NCBI RefSeq assembly: GCF_001552175.1
Contig: NZ_BCQR01000043.1
Location: 1 to 64,000 of the forward strand
Direction of reading: 5' to 3'
Source: Actinomadura kijaniata NBRC 14229
GTDB taxonomy: Bacteria; Actinomycetota; Actinomycetes; Streptosporangiales; Streptosporangiaceae
Length of the DNA stretch: 64,000 nt
Each line of letters opens with the position of its first letter. Within the stretch, counting starts at the first letter, position 1. Below, piece after piece: positions 42,958 to 55,539 of this stretch. The translations under genes were made by a program, and so were the position numbers. Below the pieces are notes generated by a model. The model had not been told where the DNA came from and did no database searches. It saw only the letters and a program-made list of their open reading frames with translations.

Positions 42958-44844
42958 TCAGGCCAGCGGAGCCGGGGGCTCGCCCTCCTCGGCGCGGATC
43001 ACCTGGGTGACCGCGTTGATCAGCGCCAGGTGGGTGAACGCCTGCGGGAAGTTCCCCAGGTGACGGCCCGAGTGCGGGTCGATCTCCTCGGCGTACAGCT
43101 GGAGGTGGCTGGCGTAGGACAGCAGCTTCTCGCAGAGCGCCTTCGCCCGCTCCAGCTCACCGATCATCACCAGCGCGCTGACCAGCCAGAACGAGCAGAT
43201 CGTGAAGGTGCCCTCCTCCGAGTCGAAACCGTCGTCGGTCTCGTGCGCCCGGTACCGCAGCACCAGGTCGTCCTCCGACAGCTCGTCGGCGATCGCCAGC
43301 ACCGTGTCGCGGACCCGCTTGTCCTCCGGCGGCAGGAAGCCCAGCAGCGGGATCAGCAGCGACGAGGCGTCCAGCGCCGTGGCCCCGTAGTGCGCGGTGA
43401 ACACCCCGCGCTCGTCCAGGGCGTTGTCCAGCACGTCGGCGTGGATCTCGTCGGCGGCCTGCTGCCAGCGGGACGCGCGCTCCATGTCGCCGCGGATGCG
43501 CGCCAGCCGCGCGCCCCGCTCGGCGGCGACCCAGCAGAACACCTTGGAGGAGGTGAAGTGCTGCGGCTCGCCGCGCACCTCCCACATCCCGGCGTCCGGG
43601 GTCTTCCAGTTGGCCAGGGCGTCCTCGACCTGCTTGACGACGATCTTCCACAGCCGGTCGTCGAGGCGGTCCCGCTTGCGCACGAACAGGTAGATGGAGC
43701 CGATGATCGCGCCCCACACGTCGTGCTGGTTCTGGATGTAGGCCTCGTTGCCGATGCGCACCGGACGGGCGTTGTCGTAGCCCGACAGGTGCTCCAGCGT
43801 CGACTCCGGCAGCTCGGCGCGGCCGTCCAGACCGTACATGATCTGGAGGTTGCCCTCGGCGGCCTCGGCGACGTCGGTGATGAAGTAGAAGAAGTCGTTG
43901 GCCTCCCAGTCGTAGCCGAGCGTGTAGAACGCCCACAGCGCCATCGTCGAGTCGCGGATCCACGTGTAGCGGTAGTCCCAGTTGCGGACCCCGCCGGGCG
44001 TCTCCGGCAGCGACGTCGTCGCGGCGGCGGCCACCGCGCCGGTCGGCGCGTAGGTCAGCCCCTTCAACGTCAGGGCGCTGCGCTGCAGGTGGCTGCGCCA
44101 GGGGTGGTCGGGGAACTTGCCCCGGTCCAGCCAGTGCTGCCAGTGGTGGACGGTCCACACCAGCCGGTCGTGCGCCTCCTCGTAGGTGGCGGGCGGCTCG
44201 TGCTCGCTCCACGACAGCGCCACGAACCGGGCGTCGCCCTGCTTCAGCAGCGTCCGGGACGTGGCCAGCGGCCCCTCGAACCCCACGTTCATGTCGGTGG
44301 ACAGCCGCAGGTTGATGCCGTTCCCGCGGGCCACCGCCTCGTGGTAGCCGAGCCCGGTGTGCTCCCAGCGCGCCGGGGTCTGCCCGTAGTCGAACACCGG
44401 CATGCAGTCCAGGCGGACCTGCACCTGCCCGTTGACGCACCGGACCATCCGCAGCAGGACGTGGTCGGCGTCGTAGTCCGTGGGGGCGCGCCGGTGCGTG
44501 TGCGACCGCTCGGTCTCGTGGTGCCAGGGCCCCATCAGCAGGGCGTCGGTCACCACCAGCCATCCGCCGTGCACCCACCAGGTGGTCTCCATCACCATGG
44601 TGCCCGGGATGTACCGCTGCGCGGCGGGCACCTCCACGCCCGCCGGGCCCACCCGGAAATAGCCCGCGTCGCGGTCCAGGATCGACCCGAACACGCTCGG
44701 CGAGTCCATCTTGGGTAGGCACATCCACTCGATGTTCCCGCTGGGTGCGACCAGCGCGGTCGTCTCACAGTCGGACAGGAACCCGAAATCGGCGATAGGA
44801 GCGAACGGCTCTCCCGCCCGGCCTCCGGCGACCATCGGCCTCAC
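42958..44844 (-). CDS. GH15-family glucoamylase/trehalase-like protein
   Basis: A 628-residue cytoplasmic protein with an N-terminal beta-rich domain (IADFGFLSDCETTALVAPSGNIEWMCLPKMDSPSVFG) and a C-terminal alpha/alpha barrel of glycoside hydrolase family 15 (GGVRNWDYRYTWIRDSTMALWAFYTLGY; later EEGTFTICSFWLVSAL and NFPQAFTHLALINA). Mycobacterial relatives act as trehalases, other members as glucoamylases or dextranases; the sequence alone does not decide. GTG 44844 is chosen because AGGAGG lies 7 nt before it; ATG codons further upstream (44865, 44868) overlap that site. Confidence 0.92.
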   Translation of the reverse strand: MRPMVAGGRAGEPFAPIADFGFLSDCETTALVAPSGNIEWMCLPKMDSPSVFGSILDRDAGYFRVGPAGVEVPAAQRYIPGTMVMETTWWVHGGWLVVTDALLMGPWHHETERSHTHRRAPTDYDADHVLLRMVRCVNGQVQVRLDCMPVFDYGQTPARWEHTGLGYHEAVARGNGINLRLSTDMNVGFEGPLATSRTLLKQGDARFVALSWSEHEPPATYEEAHDRLVWTVHHWQHWLDRGKFPDHPWRSHLQRSALTLKGLTYAPTGAVAAAATTSLPETPGGVRNWDYRYTWIRDSTMALWAFYTLGYDWEANDFFYFITDVAEAAEGNLQIMYGLDGRAELPESTLEHLSGYDNARPVRIGNEAYIQNQHDVWGAIIGSIYLFVRKRDRLDDRLWKIVVKQVEDALANWKTPDAGMWEVRGEPQHFTSSKVFCWVAAERGARLARIRGDMERASRWQQAADEIHADVLDNALDERGVFTAHYGATALDASSLLIPLLGFLPPEDKRVRDTVLAIADELSEDDLVLRYRAHETDDGFDSEEGTFTICSFWLVSALVMIGELERAKALCEKLLSYASHLQLYAEEIDPHSGRHLGNFPQAFTHLALINAVTQVIRAEEGEPPAPLA

Positions 44845-45177
44845 AACCTCACCTCCTTGATCCATCATTCCCTCTCGTCGGCAATGGCCATGCCATGGCG
44901 CTCGCCTCTTTCCTCGCGGACCCGACAGGGGACCTGTCGGGTCATGCCGTACTGGAATAGACCATTACAGCGGCTCTGACCTGGCATAACGCCCGGTCGA
45001 GGACCGGGCGGCGGGCAGACCGCCACAACACGGGTACAGTCCCCCGCAAGCAGGACAAGAGCTGCCACTGCCAGGCAGAACGTCGCATCGTGCCACGTCG
45101 GCACGGTGTGACCGTCGCCTGGCGGGGGAGACCCCCGTCCTGTCGTTGGGTGGAATCGGAGCGAGAAGGAGCTCCCC
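44845..45177. other. 333-bp divergent intergenic region between GH15 gene and ppdK
   Basis: No gene is seen. It contains a perfect 11-3-11 inverted repeat, GACCCGACAGG-GGA-CCTGTCGGGTC (44919-44943), either a leader hairpin of the GH15 transcript or an operator. TACAGT near 45035 may be the ppdK -10 box. The last bases hold the ppdK ribosome binding site GAAGGAG. Confidence 0.5.
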
Positions 45178-47868
<2,691 letters not shown>

Positions 47869-47896
47869 CGGAGTGACGTGAGAGAGGCGAGGTGAG

Positions 47897-47930
47897 GGAC
47901 CGTGGGATCCGGTGACGGATCCCACGGTCC
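47897..47930 (+). terminator. Terminator after ppdK
   Basis: GGACCGTGGGATCC and GGATCCCACGGTCC make a perfect 14-bp stem with loop GGTGAC, followed by TTCCC. Confidence 0.85.
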
Positions 47931-47995
47931 TTCCCGGCGTGTCGGGCCGAACCGGGACCCTTCCCCGCGTCGTCTCATTTAACGTGGCGAGCGCG

Positions 47996-48757
47996 ATGAC
48001 ATTGGAAGTCCAGTTGCCCGAACCCGAGTGGAACGACGAGCCGCAGGAGCGCCCCGGCAGGCGCTCCGGCAAGCGCGCGCGCCGCGAACGCGAGCCCCGC
48101 TCCCGCGCGTTCATCATCACCGTGGGCGTGGTCGCCGGGCTGGTCGCCATCGCGGTGCTCACGCCCCTCACCGTCGCCTGGCGCGTGTGGTACCAGGCGC
48201 GCCAGGACGAGCGCCCCCGCTCCGACGCGATCATCGTGCTGGGCGCGGCGCAGTACGACGGCCGCCCGTCCCCGACATTGCAGTGGCGGCTCCAGCACGC
48301 GCTGGAGCTGTACCGCAAGGGCGTCGCCCCGCGCATCGTCACCGTCGGCGGCAAGGCCCCCGGCGACCGCTTCACCGAGGCCGACGCCGGGCGGCGCTGG
48401 CTGATCAACCGGGGCGGGATGCCCGCCGACCGGGTGGTGGCCGTCCCCGAGGGCCGCGACACCCTGCAGAGCTTCCAGGCCGCCGGCCGCCTCTACCAGC
48501 GGTCCGGCTGGGACAGCGCCGTGCTGGTCACCGACCCCTGGCACGGGCTGCGCTCCAAGCGGATGGCCGAGGACAACGGCATCCGCGCCGCGTCCTCGCC
48601 GACGCGTTCGGGGCCGAGCGTGCAGACCCGCGACACCCAGTTCGGCTACATCGTCCGCGAGACCGGCGGCTACCTGTCCTACGTGCTGTTCGGAAAAAGC
48701 GTGAAGGCCCCCAGCGAGACCGTGAAGAAGCTGCCGGAGGGGACGCCGACCGGATGA
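47996..48757 (+). CDS. YdcF/ElyC-family DUF218 protein
   Basis: A 253-residue membrane-anchored protein. A charged Arg-rich N-terminus precedes one helix ([25 protein letters not shown]), then the DUF218 Rossmann-like domain: [49 protein letters not shown] and [13 protein letters not shown]. Relatives (ElyC, SanA) affect cell-envelope integrity; the reaction is unknown. The start ATG at 47996 lies within a region with TAACGT upstream. dgt follows after 50 bp on the same strand. Confidence 0.88.
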   Translation: MTLEVQLPEPEWNDEPQERPGRRSGKRARREREPRSRAFIITVGVVAGLVAIAVLTPLTVAWRVWYQARQDERPRSDAIIVLGAAQYDGRPSPTLQWRLQHALELYRKGVAPRIVTVGGKAPGDRFTEADAGRRWLINRGGMPADRVVAVPEGRDTLQSFQAAGRLYQRSGWDSAVLVTDPWHGLRSKRMAEDNGIRAASSPTRSGPSVQTRDTQFGYIVRETGGYLSYVLFGKSVKAPSETVKKLPEGTPTG

Positions 48758-48792
48758 CATCCGCCGTTCGGCGCGATGTCGGACGAGCCGCA

Positions 48793-48798
48793 TACGCT
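48793..48798 (+). promoter_or_regulatory. Possible -10 box of dgt
   Basis: TACGCT ends 9 nt before the ATG of dgt at 48808. A run of six G also lies there and could act as a weak ribosome binding site. Confidence 0.3.
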
Positions 48799-48807
48799 GG
48801 GGGGACG

Positions 48808-50058
48808 ATGAAGGAGTACTCGCACCACGACCGTCAGCGCTGGGCTCCCGAACCCCCCAAGCGCCGGGACCGCACCGCCTTCGAACGCGACCGCGCCCGC
48901 GTCCTGCACAGCGCCGCGCTGCGCCGCCTGGCCGCCAAGACCCAGGTCGCCTCGCCCGGCGCCGAGCCCGACGGCAACGTGCAGAGCCTGCGCACCCGGC
49001 TGACCCACTCGCTGGAGTGCGCCCAGATCGGCCGGGAGCTGGGCAAGTCGCTGGGCTGCGACCCGGACCTGGTGGAGACCGCGTGCCTGGCGCACGACAT
49101 CGGGCATCCGCCGTTCGGGCACAACGGCGAGGCGGCGCTGGACGTGGTGGCCCGTGACTGCGGCGGCTTCGAGGGCAACGCGCAGAGCCTGCGGGTGCTG
49201 ACCCGGCTGGAGCCCAAGTCGTTCGGGCCCGACGGCCCGCCGCTGGAGGGCCGCAGCGTCGGCCTGAACCTGACGCGCGCCGCGCTGGACGCCTCGATGA
49301 AGTACCCGTGGCCGCAGTCGGAGGCGGTCAACGGCAAGTTCGGGATCTACGAGGACGACCGCGCGGTCGCCGACTGGGTCCGCGACGGCACCCCGCCCGG
49401 CCGCGCCTGCTTCGAGGCGCAGGTCATGGACTGGAGCGACGACGTCGCCTACTCGGTCCACGACCTGGAGGACGCCCTGACCGCCGGGCACGTCGACTTC
49501 GCCCGGCTGGCCGACCCCGCCGAGCGCCGCCTGGTCGCCGCCACCGCGATCAAGCTGTACTGCCCCGACTCCGACCTGGCCGAGCTGGAGGAGCGCTTCG
49601 CCGACCTGCTGGCGCAGCCCTACTGGCCGGACCGCTACGACGGCACCCCGCGCACGCTGGCGGCGCTGAAGAACCTGACCAGCACGCTGATCGGCCGGTT
49701 CTGCGTGGCCGCCGAGGACGCCACCCGCGACGCCCACGGGGACCGGCCGCTGACCCGCTACGCCGCCGACCTGATCGTGCCGCGCGCCCAGCGGCTGGAG
49801 TGCGCGCTGCTCAAGGGGATCACCGCGCACTACGTGTGGATCAACCACGAGGAGACGCGGGCCCGGCAGCGCGAGCTGATCATCGAGCTGGCGGACCTGA
49901 TGCTGGCCGCCGCGCCGGATTCGCTGGACCCGGCGTTCCGCGCCTCGTTCGCCGAGGCCGCGGACGACGCGGCCCGGCTGCGGGTGGTGGTGGACCAGAT
50001 CGCCTCGCTGACCGACACCTCGGCGATGATGCGGCACCGCCGGCTGAGAGGTTTTTAA
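48808..50058 (+). CDS. dgt: Deoxyguanosinetriphosphate triphosphohydrolase
   Basis: An HD-domain enzyme that hydrolyses dNTPs to the deoxynucleoside and triphosphate, controlling nucleotide pools. The 416-residue product begins with the conserved [29 protein letters not shown]. The HD metal site is [29 protein letters not shown] and [16 protein letters not shown]. In many actinomycetes dgt stands before dnaG; here a flavoprotein gene follows instead. Confidence 0.95.
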   Translation: MKEYSHHDRQRWAPEPPKRRDRTAFERDRARVLHSAALRRLAAKTQVASPGAEPDGNVQSLRTRLTHSLECAQIGRELGKSLGCDPDLVETACLAHDIGHPPFGHNGEAALDVVARDCGGFEGNAQSLRVLTRLEPKSFGPDGPPLEGRSVGLNLTRAALDASMKYPWPQSEAVNGKFGIYEDDRAVADWVRDGTPPGRACFEAQVMDWSDDVAYSVHDLEDALTAGHVDFARLADPAERRLVAATAIKLYCPDSDLAELEERFADLLAQPYWPDRYDGTPRTLAALKNLTSTLIGRFCVAAEDATRDAHGDRPLTRYAADLIVPRAQRLECALLKGITAHYVWINHEETRARQRELIIELADLMLAAAPDSLDPAFRASFAEAADDAARLRVVVDQIASLTDTSAMMRHRRLRGF

Positions 50059-50081
50059 CCCTCCGGGGCTTTACATGACCC

Positions 50082-50110
50082 TTGTCGGGTTGGTGGCGTC
50101 GCTGTAGGGA
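50082..50110 (+). promoter_or_regulatory. Promoter of the ferredoxin-reductase-like gene
   Basis: TTGTCG (50082-50087), a 17-bp spacer and TAGGGA (50105-50110) give a reasonable sigma-70-type promoter about 45 nt before the ATG. Confidence 0.45.
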
Positions 50111-50154
50111 TACAAGAACGGAACCCCTACGGGTCCCCACAACGGGAGGTCACC

Positions 50155-51393
50155 ATGCCCGAGGAGACGTTCGTCATCGTCGGCGCGAGCCTGACCGGCG
50201 CCAAGGCGGCCGAGGCCCTGCGCGAGGAGGGGTTCCGCGGACGCGTCGTGCTGATCGGCGCGGAGGTGGAGCGGCCCTACGAGCGCCCGCCGCTGTCCAA
50301 GGGCTTCCTGCTCGGGCGAGAACCCCGTGACAAGACGCACGTCCACGAGCCGGACTGGTACGACAAGCACGACGTCGAGCTGCGCCCGTCCACGGTGGTG
50401 ACCGCCATCGAACGGCGGGACAAGCAGGTGCGGCTGGAGAACGGCGACCGCATCGGCTACGACAAGCTGCTGCTGGCCACCGGGGCGTCGCCGCGCCGGC
50501 TGGAGGTGCCCGGCTCCAAGCTGGAGGGCGTCCACTACCTGCGCACCCTCTCCGACGCGGCGCGGCTGCGCGAGGCGCTCGCGCCCGGCGGGCGGCGCGT
50601 GGTGGTGGCCGGGGCGGGCTGGATCGGCCTGGAGACGGCCGCCGCCGCGCGCGAGTACCGCAACGACGTCACGATCATCGAGCCGAACCCGACCCCGCTG
50701 TACTGCGTGCTCGGCGGCGAGGTCGGCCAGATCTTCGCGGAGCTGCACCGGCGGCACGGCGTGGACCTGCGGCTGGACCAGGGCGTGGCGGGGTTCTGGG
50801 GCGCGGGCCAGGTGTCGGCGGTGGTGACCTCCGGCGGGGCGGAGATCCCGGCGGACGTGGTGATCGCCGGGATCGGGGTGCGGCCCAACAGCGAGCTCGC
50901 CGAGCGGGCCGGGCTGGAGGTCTCCGACGGCGTCCTCACCGACGCCGCGCTGCGCACCTCCGACCCCGACATCTACGCCGCCGGGGACGTGGCCAGCTCC
51001 TACCACCCGCTGCTGGGGCGGCGGCTGCGCGTGGAGCACTGGGCCAACGCCCTGAACGGCGGCCCGGCGGCGGCCCGGTCGATGCTCGGCCGGGACGTCG
51101 TGTACGACCCGATCCCGTACTTCTTCACCGACCAGTACGAGCTGGGCATGGAGATGTCGGGCCTGGCGACGCCGGGGGACTACGACCGGGTGGTGTTCCG
51201 GGGCGACGTGCCCTCGCTGGAGTTCATGGCGTTCTGGCTGTCGGAGGGGCGCGTGGTGGCGGGCATGAACGTCAACGTGTGGGACGTGGTCGAGGACGTG
51301 CAGGCGCTGATCCGCGCCGGTGTCCGGGTGGATCCCGAACGCCTGGCGGACCCGAAGACGCCGCTGCCGGAGCTGCTGGCCACCGGTAGTTGA
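50155..51393 (+). CDS. NAD(P)/FAD-dependent oxidoreductase (ferredoxin reductase-like)
   Basis: A 412-residue flavoprotein of the rubredoxin/putidaredoxin reductase group. FAD-binding VIVGASLTGAKAAEAL (7-22), PPLSKGFL, the second Rossmann motif VVVAGAGWIGLETAAAAREY (about 149-168) for NAD(P)H, and the FAD ribityl motif DIYAAGDVA are all present, with a C-terminal reductase domain. GGGAGG precedes the ATG at a suitable distance. Such enzymes pass electrons to a ferredoxin, often for a cytochrome P450, but no such partner is encoded next to it. Confidence 0.93.
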   Translation: MPEETFVIVGASLTGAKAAEALREEGFRGRVVLIGAEVERPYERPPLSKGFLLGREPRDKTHVHEPDWYDKHDVELRPSTVVTAIERRDKQVRLENGDRIGYDKLLLATGASPRRLEVPGSKLEGVHYLRTLSDAARLREALAPGGRRVVVAGAGWIGLETAAAAREYRNDVTIIEPNPTPLYCVLGGEVGQIFAELHRRHGVDLRLDQGVAGFWGAGQVSAVVTSGGAEIPADVVIAGIGVRPNSELAERAGLEVSDGVLTDAALRTSDPDIYAAGDVASSYHPLLGRRLRVEHWANALNGGPAAARSMLGRDVVYDPIPYFFTDQYELGMEMSGLATPGDYDRVVFRGDVPSLEFMAFWLSEGRVVAGMNVNVWDVVEDVQALIRAGVRVDPERLADPKTPLPELLATGS

Positions 51394-51420
51394 AGATTTT
51401 CCCTCCCGGCGGGGTCGGCG

Positions 51421-51426
51421 TAGGGT
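51421..51426 (+). promoter_or_regulatory. -10 box of leaderless MFS gene
   Basis: TAGGGT ends 6 nt before the GTG at 51433, and no Shine-Dalgarno exists. Typical spacing for a leaderless transcript. Confidence 0.5.
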
Positions 51427-51432
51427 CGTCAC

Positions 51433-52614
51433 GTGCCGACCGAGACGACCGCACCGCGCCGCCGCGCGCGGGTCGCGGTGACCCTGGCGTTCCTGGTGCA
51501 CGGTCTGGTCGGCACCGCCTGGGTGGCCCGCATCCCGCAGATCAAGCAGGAGCTCGGGCTCGGCGAGGGGGCGCTCGGCGTGGCGCTGCTGGGCGCGCCG
51601 CTCGGGGTGTTCTTCGCGGTCCGGATCGCGGGCCGCGCCGTGGCGCGCTGGGGCAGCCGCGCCACCAGCCTGGCGACCGGCGCGGGCGGGGCGCTGGTGC
51701 TGGTCCCGCTGGGGTTCGCGTGGGACCTGCCGTCGCTGACCGGCGCGCTGTTCCTGCTGGGCATGGGCCTCGGGATGATGGACGTGGCGATGAACGCCCA
51801 GGGAGTCGCGGTGGAACGCGCCTACGAGCGCCCGATCATGTCCGGGCTGCACGGCTCCTACAGCGTCGGGACGCTGCTGGCCGCGCTGGTCGGGGCGGGC
51901 GCGGCGCAGGCGGGCGTCCCGGTCCCGGCGCACCTGTCGGCGATGGCGGTGGTGCTGGCGGCGGTGCTGCTGCTGGGCGGCCGGGGCATGCTCGGCCCGG
52001 CCGCCGACGTCACCCCCGAGCCCGCCGGGGGCGGGACGGCCGGCGCGGGGAGGGCCGCGCGGGTGTCCCGGTGGACGCTCCCGCTGCTGGGCGTGATCGG
52101 GCTGTGCTCGTTCGTCGGCGAGGGCGCGATGGCCGACTGGAGCGCCGTCTACCTGCGCGAGGACCTGGGCACGGCGCCCGGCACGGCCGGGCTCGGCTTC
52201 GCCGGGTGCGCGGTCGCCATGACGGTGGGGCGGCTGGCCGGCGACCGCGTGGTGCACCGGTTCGGCCCCGTCCGGGTGCTGCGCGCCGGCTCGCTGGTGG
52301 GCTCGCTGGGGCTCGGCCTCGGCCTGGTGGCGCACCACCCGGTGGCGGCCGTGGCCGGATTCACGCTGTTCGGGCTGGGGATCGCCGTGGTGGCCCCGGT
52401 CACGTTCAGCGCGGCGGGCAACCTGCCGGGCGTGCCCGCCGCGACCGGCATCGGGCGGGTCACCGCGGTCGGCTATCTGGGCCTGCTGGGCGGGCCTCCG
52501 GTCATCGGGTTCGTGGCCGAGGGGCTGGGGCTGCCGTGGGCGCTGGCCGTCCCGGCGGTGCTGGCCGGGGCGATCGTGGCGCTGGCCGGGGCCACCGCCG
52601 CCGCCGACCGGTGA
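51433..52614 (+). CDS. MFS transporter
   Basis: A 393-residue major facilitator with about twelve membrane helices in two six-helix halves and a loop at 192-212 rich in Gly/Ala. The start (RVAVTLAFLVHGLVGTAWVARIPQIKQELGL) and the mid-helix GMGLGMMDVAMNAQGVAVE resemble the YbjJ/fucose-permease-like subgroup, whose substrates are mostly unknown. The GTG start appears leaderless. Confidence 0.9.
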   Translation: MPTETTAPRRRARVAVTLAFLVHGLVGTAWVARIPQIKQELGLGEGALGVALLGAPLGVFFAVRIAGRAVARWGSRATSLATGAGGALVLVPLGFAWDLPSLTGALFLLGMGLGMMDVAMNAQGVAVERAYERPIMSGLHGSYSVGTLLAALVGAGAAQAGVPVPAHLSAMAVVLAAVLLLGGRGMLGPAADVTPEPAGGGTAGAGRAARVSRWTLPLLGVIGLCSFVGEGAMADWSAVYLREDLGTAPGTAGLGFAGCAVAMTVGRLAGDRVVHRFGPVRVLRAGSLVGSLGLGLGLVAHHPVAAVAGFTLFGLGIAVVAPVTFSAAGNLPGVPAATGIGRVTAVGYLGLLGGPPVIGFVAEGLGLPWALAVPAVLAGAIVALAGATAAADR

Positions 52615-52682
52615 CCCGTCCCCGGTGATCTTTGCCCAACCGGAGAGCGGGCATTTGTCCGACTCGGGTAATGTCTGGGCAA

Positions 52683-53144
52683 GTGAGCACCTTGGAGCGG
52701 TCAAGACCGGTCAAACCGGTCATGAATGGGCGGGATCGCCGCACATTCCTCCGTGAGCTGCTCAGCTTCGGCTTCGTCGGGTTCCTCGGCACCGTGATCA
52801 CGATCGGCGGCGCCAACGTGCTGCGGCACTGGCTCGGCGGCTCCCCGCTCACCAGCGTCGTGATCCCGACGGCCGCCTCCACCCTGTCGTCCTACCTGCT
52901 GAACCGGCACTGGACGTTCCGCGGCAGCGGCAGCGACGGCACCGGCCGCGAGATGGCGCTGTTCTTCGGCCTCAACGGCATCGGCATGGCCATCCAGGTG
53001 CTGGTCACCGGGTTCACCTTCTACGTCCTCGGCCTGCACGGCGGGATCGCCTACAACATGGGCCTGCTGGTCGGCCTGGGCCTGGCCTCGGCGTTCCGCT
53101 ACTGGTCCTACAAGAAGTGGATCTTCACTCCGGCCGCCGTCTAG
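52683..53144 (+). CDS. GtrA-family membrane protein
   Basis: A 153-residue protein with four membrane helices of the GtrA/DPMS type (LLSFGFVGFLGTVITIGGANV, SSYLLNRHWTFRG, FFGLNGIGMAIQVLVTGF, LGLASAFRYWSYKKWIF). The family helps flip lipid-linked sugars across the membrane. GTG 52683 is preferred over longer frames because the helices begin soon after; ATG 52722 is another option. The N-terminus includes three GGTCA-type repeats coding for SRPVKPVM. Confidence 0.85.
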   Translation: MSTLERSRPVKPVMNGRDRRTFLRELLSFGFVGFLGTVITIGGANVLRHWLGGSPLTSVVIPTAASTLSSYLLNRHWTFRGSGSDGTGREMALFFGLNGIGMAIQVLVTGFTFYVLGLHGGIAYNMGLLVGLGLASAFRYWSYKKWIFTPAAV

Positions 53145-53153
53145 GAGCACCGG

Positions 53154-53837
53154 TTAGGAACGCCAGTGGTAGCGGCGCTCGGGGCGGCCCGTCCCGCCGT
53201 AGCGCAGCCGCACCTCGGCGCGGTTGGTGTCGGCGAAGTGCTCCAGGTAGCGCCGCGCGCTCGGCCGCGACAGCGCCGTCAGCTCCGCGCACTCGGCCGC
53301 CGACAGGCCCTCCGGATGGGACCGCAGGGCCTGCTCCACCAGGTCGGCGGTCTGCTCGCTGAGGCCCTTGGGGAACGTGCGGGCCGTGCGCGGCCGTGAC
53401 CCGAACATCAGGTCCACGTCCTCCTGCGCCGCCGCCGCGCCGGGCGAGATCTGGTGCAGCCGCGCGTGCAGGGCGGCGAAGTGCTCCAGCTGGGCGCGCA
53501 GCGCCGCCGCCGAGAACGGCTTGATCAGGTAGTGCAGCGCCCCGCCGCGCAGCGCACCCCGGATGGTGCCCACGTCCCGCGCCGCGGTGATCATCATGAT
53601 GTCGATGTGCGCGGTGGCGGGGTCGGCGCGCAGCTCCCGCAGCACGCTCAGGCCGTCCATGTCGGGCAGGTAGACGTCCAGCAGCACCAGGTCCGGGCGC
53701 AGGTCGCGGACGGCGCGCAGCGCGTCGGCGCCGGTGTGCGCCACGCCCGCCACGGTGAAGCCGGGGATCCGTGCGACATAGCCGCCGTGCACCTTGGCGA
53801 CCATGAAGTCGTCGTCCACGACCAGGACGCGGATCAT
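53154..53837 (-). CDS. CitB/DcuR-type response regulator
   Basis: A 227-residue response regulator. Receiver domain with phospho-acceptor D54 (LVLLDVYLPDMDG), T84-type MMITAARD and K106 (LIKPFS), then a linker and a C-terminal helix-turn-helix (GLSAAECAELTALSRPSARRYLEHF) of the kind used with CitA/DcuS kinases. Lies 6 bp after the kinase gene on the same strand. Its probable target is the divergent tctCBA operon. Confidence 0.94.
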   Translation of the reverse strand: MIRVLVVDDDFMVAKVHGGYVARIPGFTVAGVAHTGADALRAVRDLRPDLVLLDVYLPDMDGLSVLRELRADPATAHIDIMMITAARDVGTIRGALRGGALHYLIKPFSAAALRAQLEHFAALHARLHQISPGAAAAQEDVDLMFGSRPRTARTFPKGLSEQTADLVEQALRSHPEGLSAAECAELTALSRPSARRYLEHFADTNRAEVRLRYGGTGRPERRYHWRS

Positions 53838-53843
53838 GTTCCC

Positions 53844-55433
53844 TCACTCTCTGCGGGCCGACGGGAGGACGGCGGTGAATTCTGCTCCGCTGTCGTTGCG
53901 CACGTCCACCGAACCGCCCCGGCGCACGCAGATCTGCCGGGTCAGCGCCAGCCCCAGGCCGCGCCGCCCCTGCTCGGCGGCCTTGGTGGTGAAGCCGCGC
54001 CGGAACACCTCGGTGGCGATCTCCGGGGCGACGCCCGGCCCCGAGTCCCGCACCACGACCACCACCGCGGGGCGGCCGTCGGCGGTCTCGGCGTCGTCGC
54101 GGATCTCGGCCTCCACCCAGTCGTCGCCGCCCCCGGCGGACAGGGCGTCCAGCGCGTTGTCGACCAGGTTCCCCACGACCGTGACCAGGTCGCCCGACAG
54201 CGCCTCGTCGACCGGCGCCAGGCGGCTGGTCGGGGCCAGCCGCATCCCGATGCCGCGCTCGGCCGCCAGGCTCGCCTTGGCGATCAGCAGCGCGGCCACG
54301 GCCGGGTCCTCGATCCGGGCGGTGACCTGGTCGTGCCGGTCGTCATGGGCGCTGCTGACCAGGTTCACATAGGACCGGGCCTCGTCGTACTCGCCGAGCT
54401 CGATCAGCCCGGCGATCGTGTGCAGCCGGTTGGTGAACTCGTGCGCCTGGGCGCGCAGCGTGTCGGTGGTGCGGGAGGAGACCGCCAGCTCCTCGCGCAG
54501 CGTCGCCAGCTCGGTGCGGTCGCGCAGGGTGGCGACCGCGCCGATCAGCCGCCCGCCCGCGCGGACCGGCAGCCGGTTGATCACCAGGACGCGGCCCGCG
54601 CGCAGCACGATCTGGTCGGCGCCCGGGGCGCGGCCGGTGAGCACGTCGCGCAGCCGCTCGTGCACCCCCAGGTCGTCCACGGCGGTGCCCACCGCGTCGG
54701 CGGGCAGCGCCAGCAGCTCGCGGGCGCGGTCGTTGACCAGCGTGACCCGGTCGTCCCGGTCCATCGCGATCACGCCCTCCTTGATGCCGTGCAGCAGCGC
54801 CTCGCGGTGCTCGATCAGCCCGGTGATCTCGCGCGGCTCCAGCCCGAGCGTCTGCCGCTTCACCCGCGAGGCCAGCAGGAACGACCCGGCGACGCCGATC
54901 ACCGTGGTGATCGCCAGCAGCGCCAGCGCGGTGCCGGGCGAGCCGGCGACCCCCGCCCACAGGCCGGGGGTGTCCCGGCTGACCGCGACGTACCCGACGG
55001 TGCCCCGGCCGGCGTCGCCGATCACCGGGACGTGCGCGGCGAGCCGCCCGCCGGCCTCGCCGACCCACGCCCGCCCCCGCCGCACGGTGCTGTCGCCGAA
55101 CGCCAGCGGCCGCCCCACCAGGGCCGGGTCGGGCGCGGTCAGCACCCGCCCGTCCCGATCGGTGATCACCACCGCGTCGGCGCCGGACAGCGTGCGGGCC
55201 CCCTCGGCGAACGACGGCAGCGCGTCGCGCCGGGCGGGGTCGGCCAGCGAGGCGCGCACGCCCGGCGTGGCCGCGACGTTCTCGGCGACGGCCAGCAGCT
55301 TGCGACCCTCGGTGTCGCGGAACACCGCGTTGCTGTGCAGGGTCGAGTACGCCGCCACGCCGCCCAGCAGCGCGAAGACGATCAGTAGCTGCCAGACCAG
55401 CAACTGCCGTGCCAGCGAGCCCGCCGGACCCAT
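53844..55433 (-). CDS. CitA/DcuS-type sensor histidine kinase
   Basis: A 529-residue membrane kinase that senses an external di- or tricarboxylate. First helix about 8-30, extracellular PASp/Cache-like sensor (31-165: AYSTLHSNAVFRDTEGRKLLAVAENVA), second helix (about 172-195), cytoplasmic PAS (210-320), H331 in AQAHEFTNRLHTIAGLIELGEYDEA, and an ATPase domain (VGNLVDNALDAL, GRRGLGLAL). This H-box is typical of the CitA family. GGAGG precedes ATG 55433. Divergent from tctC. Confidence 0.94.
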   Translation of the reverse strand: MGPAGSLARQLLVWQLLIVFALLGGVAAYSTLHSNAVFRDTEGRKLLAVAENVAATPGVRASLADPARRDALPSFAEGARTLSGADAVVITDRDGRVLTAPDPALVGRPLAFGDSTVRRGRAWVGEAGGRLAAHVPVIGDAGRGTVGYVAVSRDTPGLWAGVAGSPGTALALLAITTVIGVAGSFLLASRVKRQTLGLEPREITGLIEHREALLHGIKEGVIAMDRDDRVTLVNDRARELLALPADAVGTAVDDLGVHERLRDVLTGRAPGADQIVLRAGRVLVINRLPVRAGGRLIGAVATLRDRTELATLREELAVSSRTTDTLRAQAHEFTNRLHTIAGLIELGEYDEARSYVNLVSSAHDDRHDQVTARIEDPAVAALLIAKASLAAERGIGMRLAPTSRLAPVDEALSGDLVTVVGNLVDNALDALSAGGGDDWVEAEIRDDAETADGRPAVVVVVRDSGPGVAPEIATEVFRRGFTTKAAEQGRRGLGLALTRQICVRRGGSVDVRNDSGAEFTAVLPSARRE

Positions 55434-55539
55434 CTCCCACCTCCCGATCCGGGCGATGGCGACCCTACCGGCGTGACCGAAACGACCAAAAGTATCGATA
55501 GCTCCCAAAGAGCGACACGCGGCCGCCGGGCGGGCACCA

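Noticed and set aside
53117-53362. Open frame between gtrA and the response regulator on the plus strand
   Set aside because: It lies opposite the response regulator coding region and lacks a ribosome binding site.
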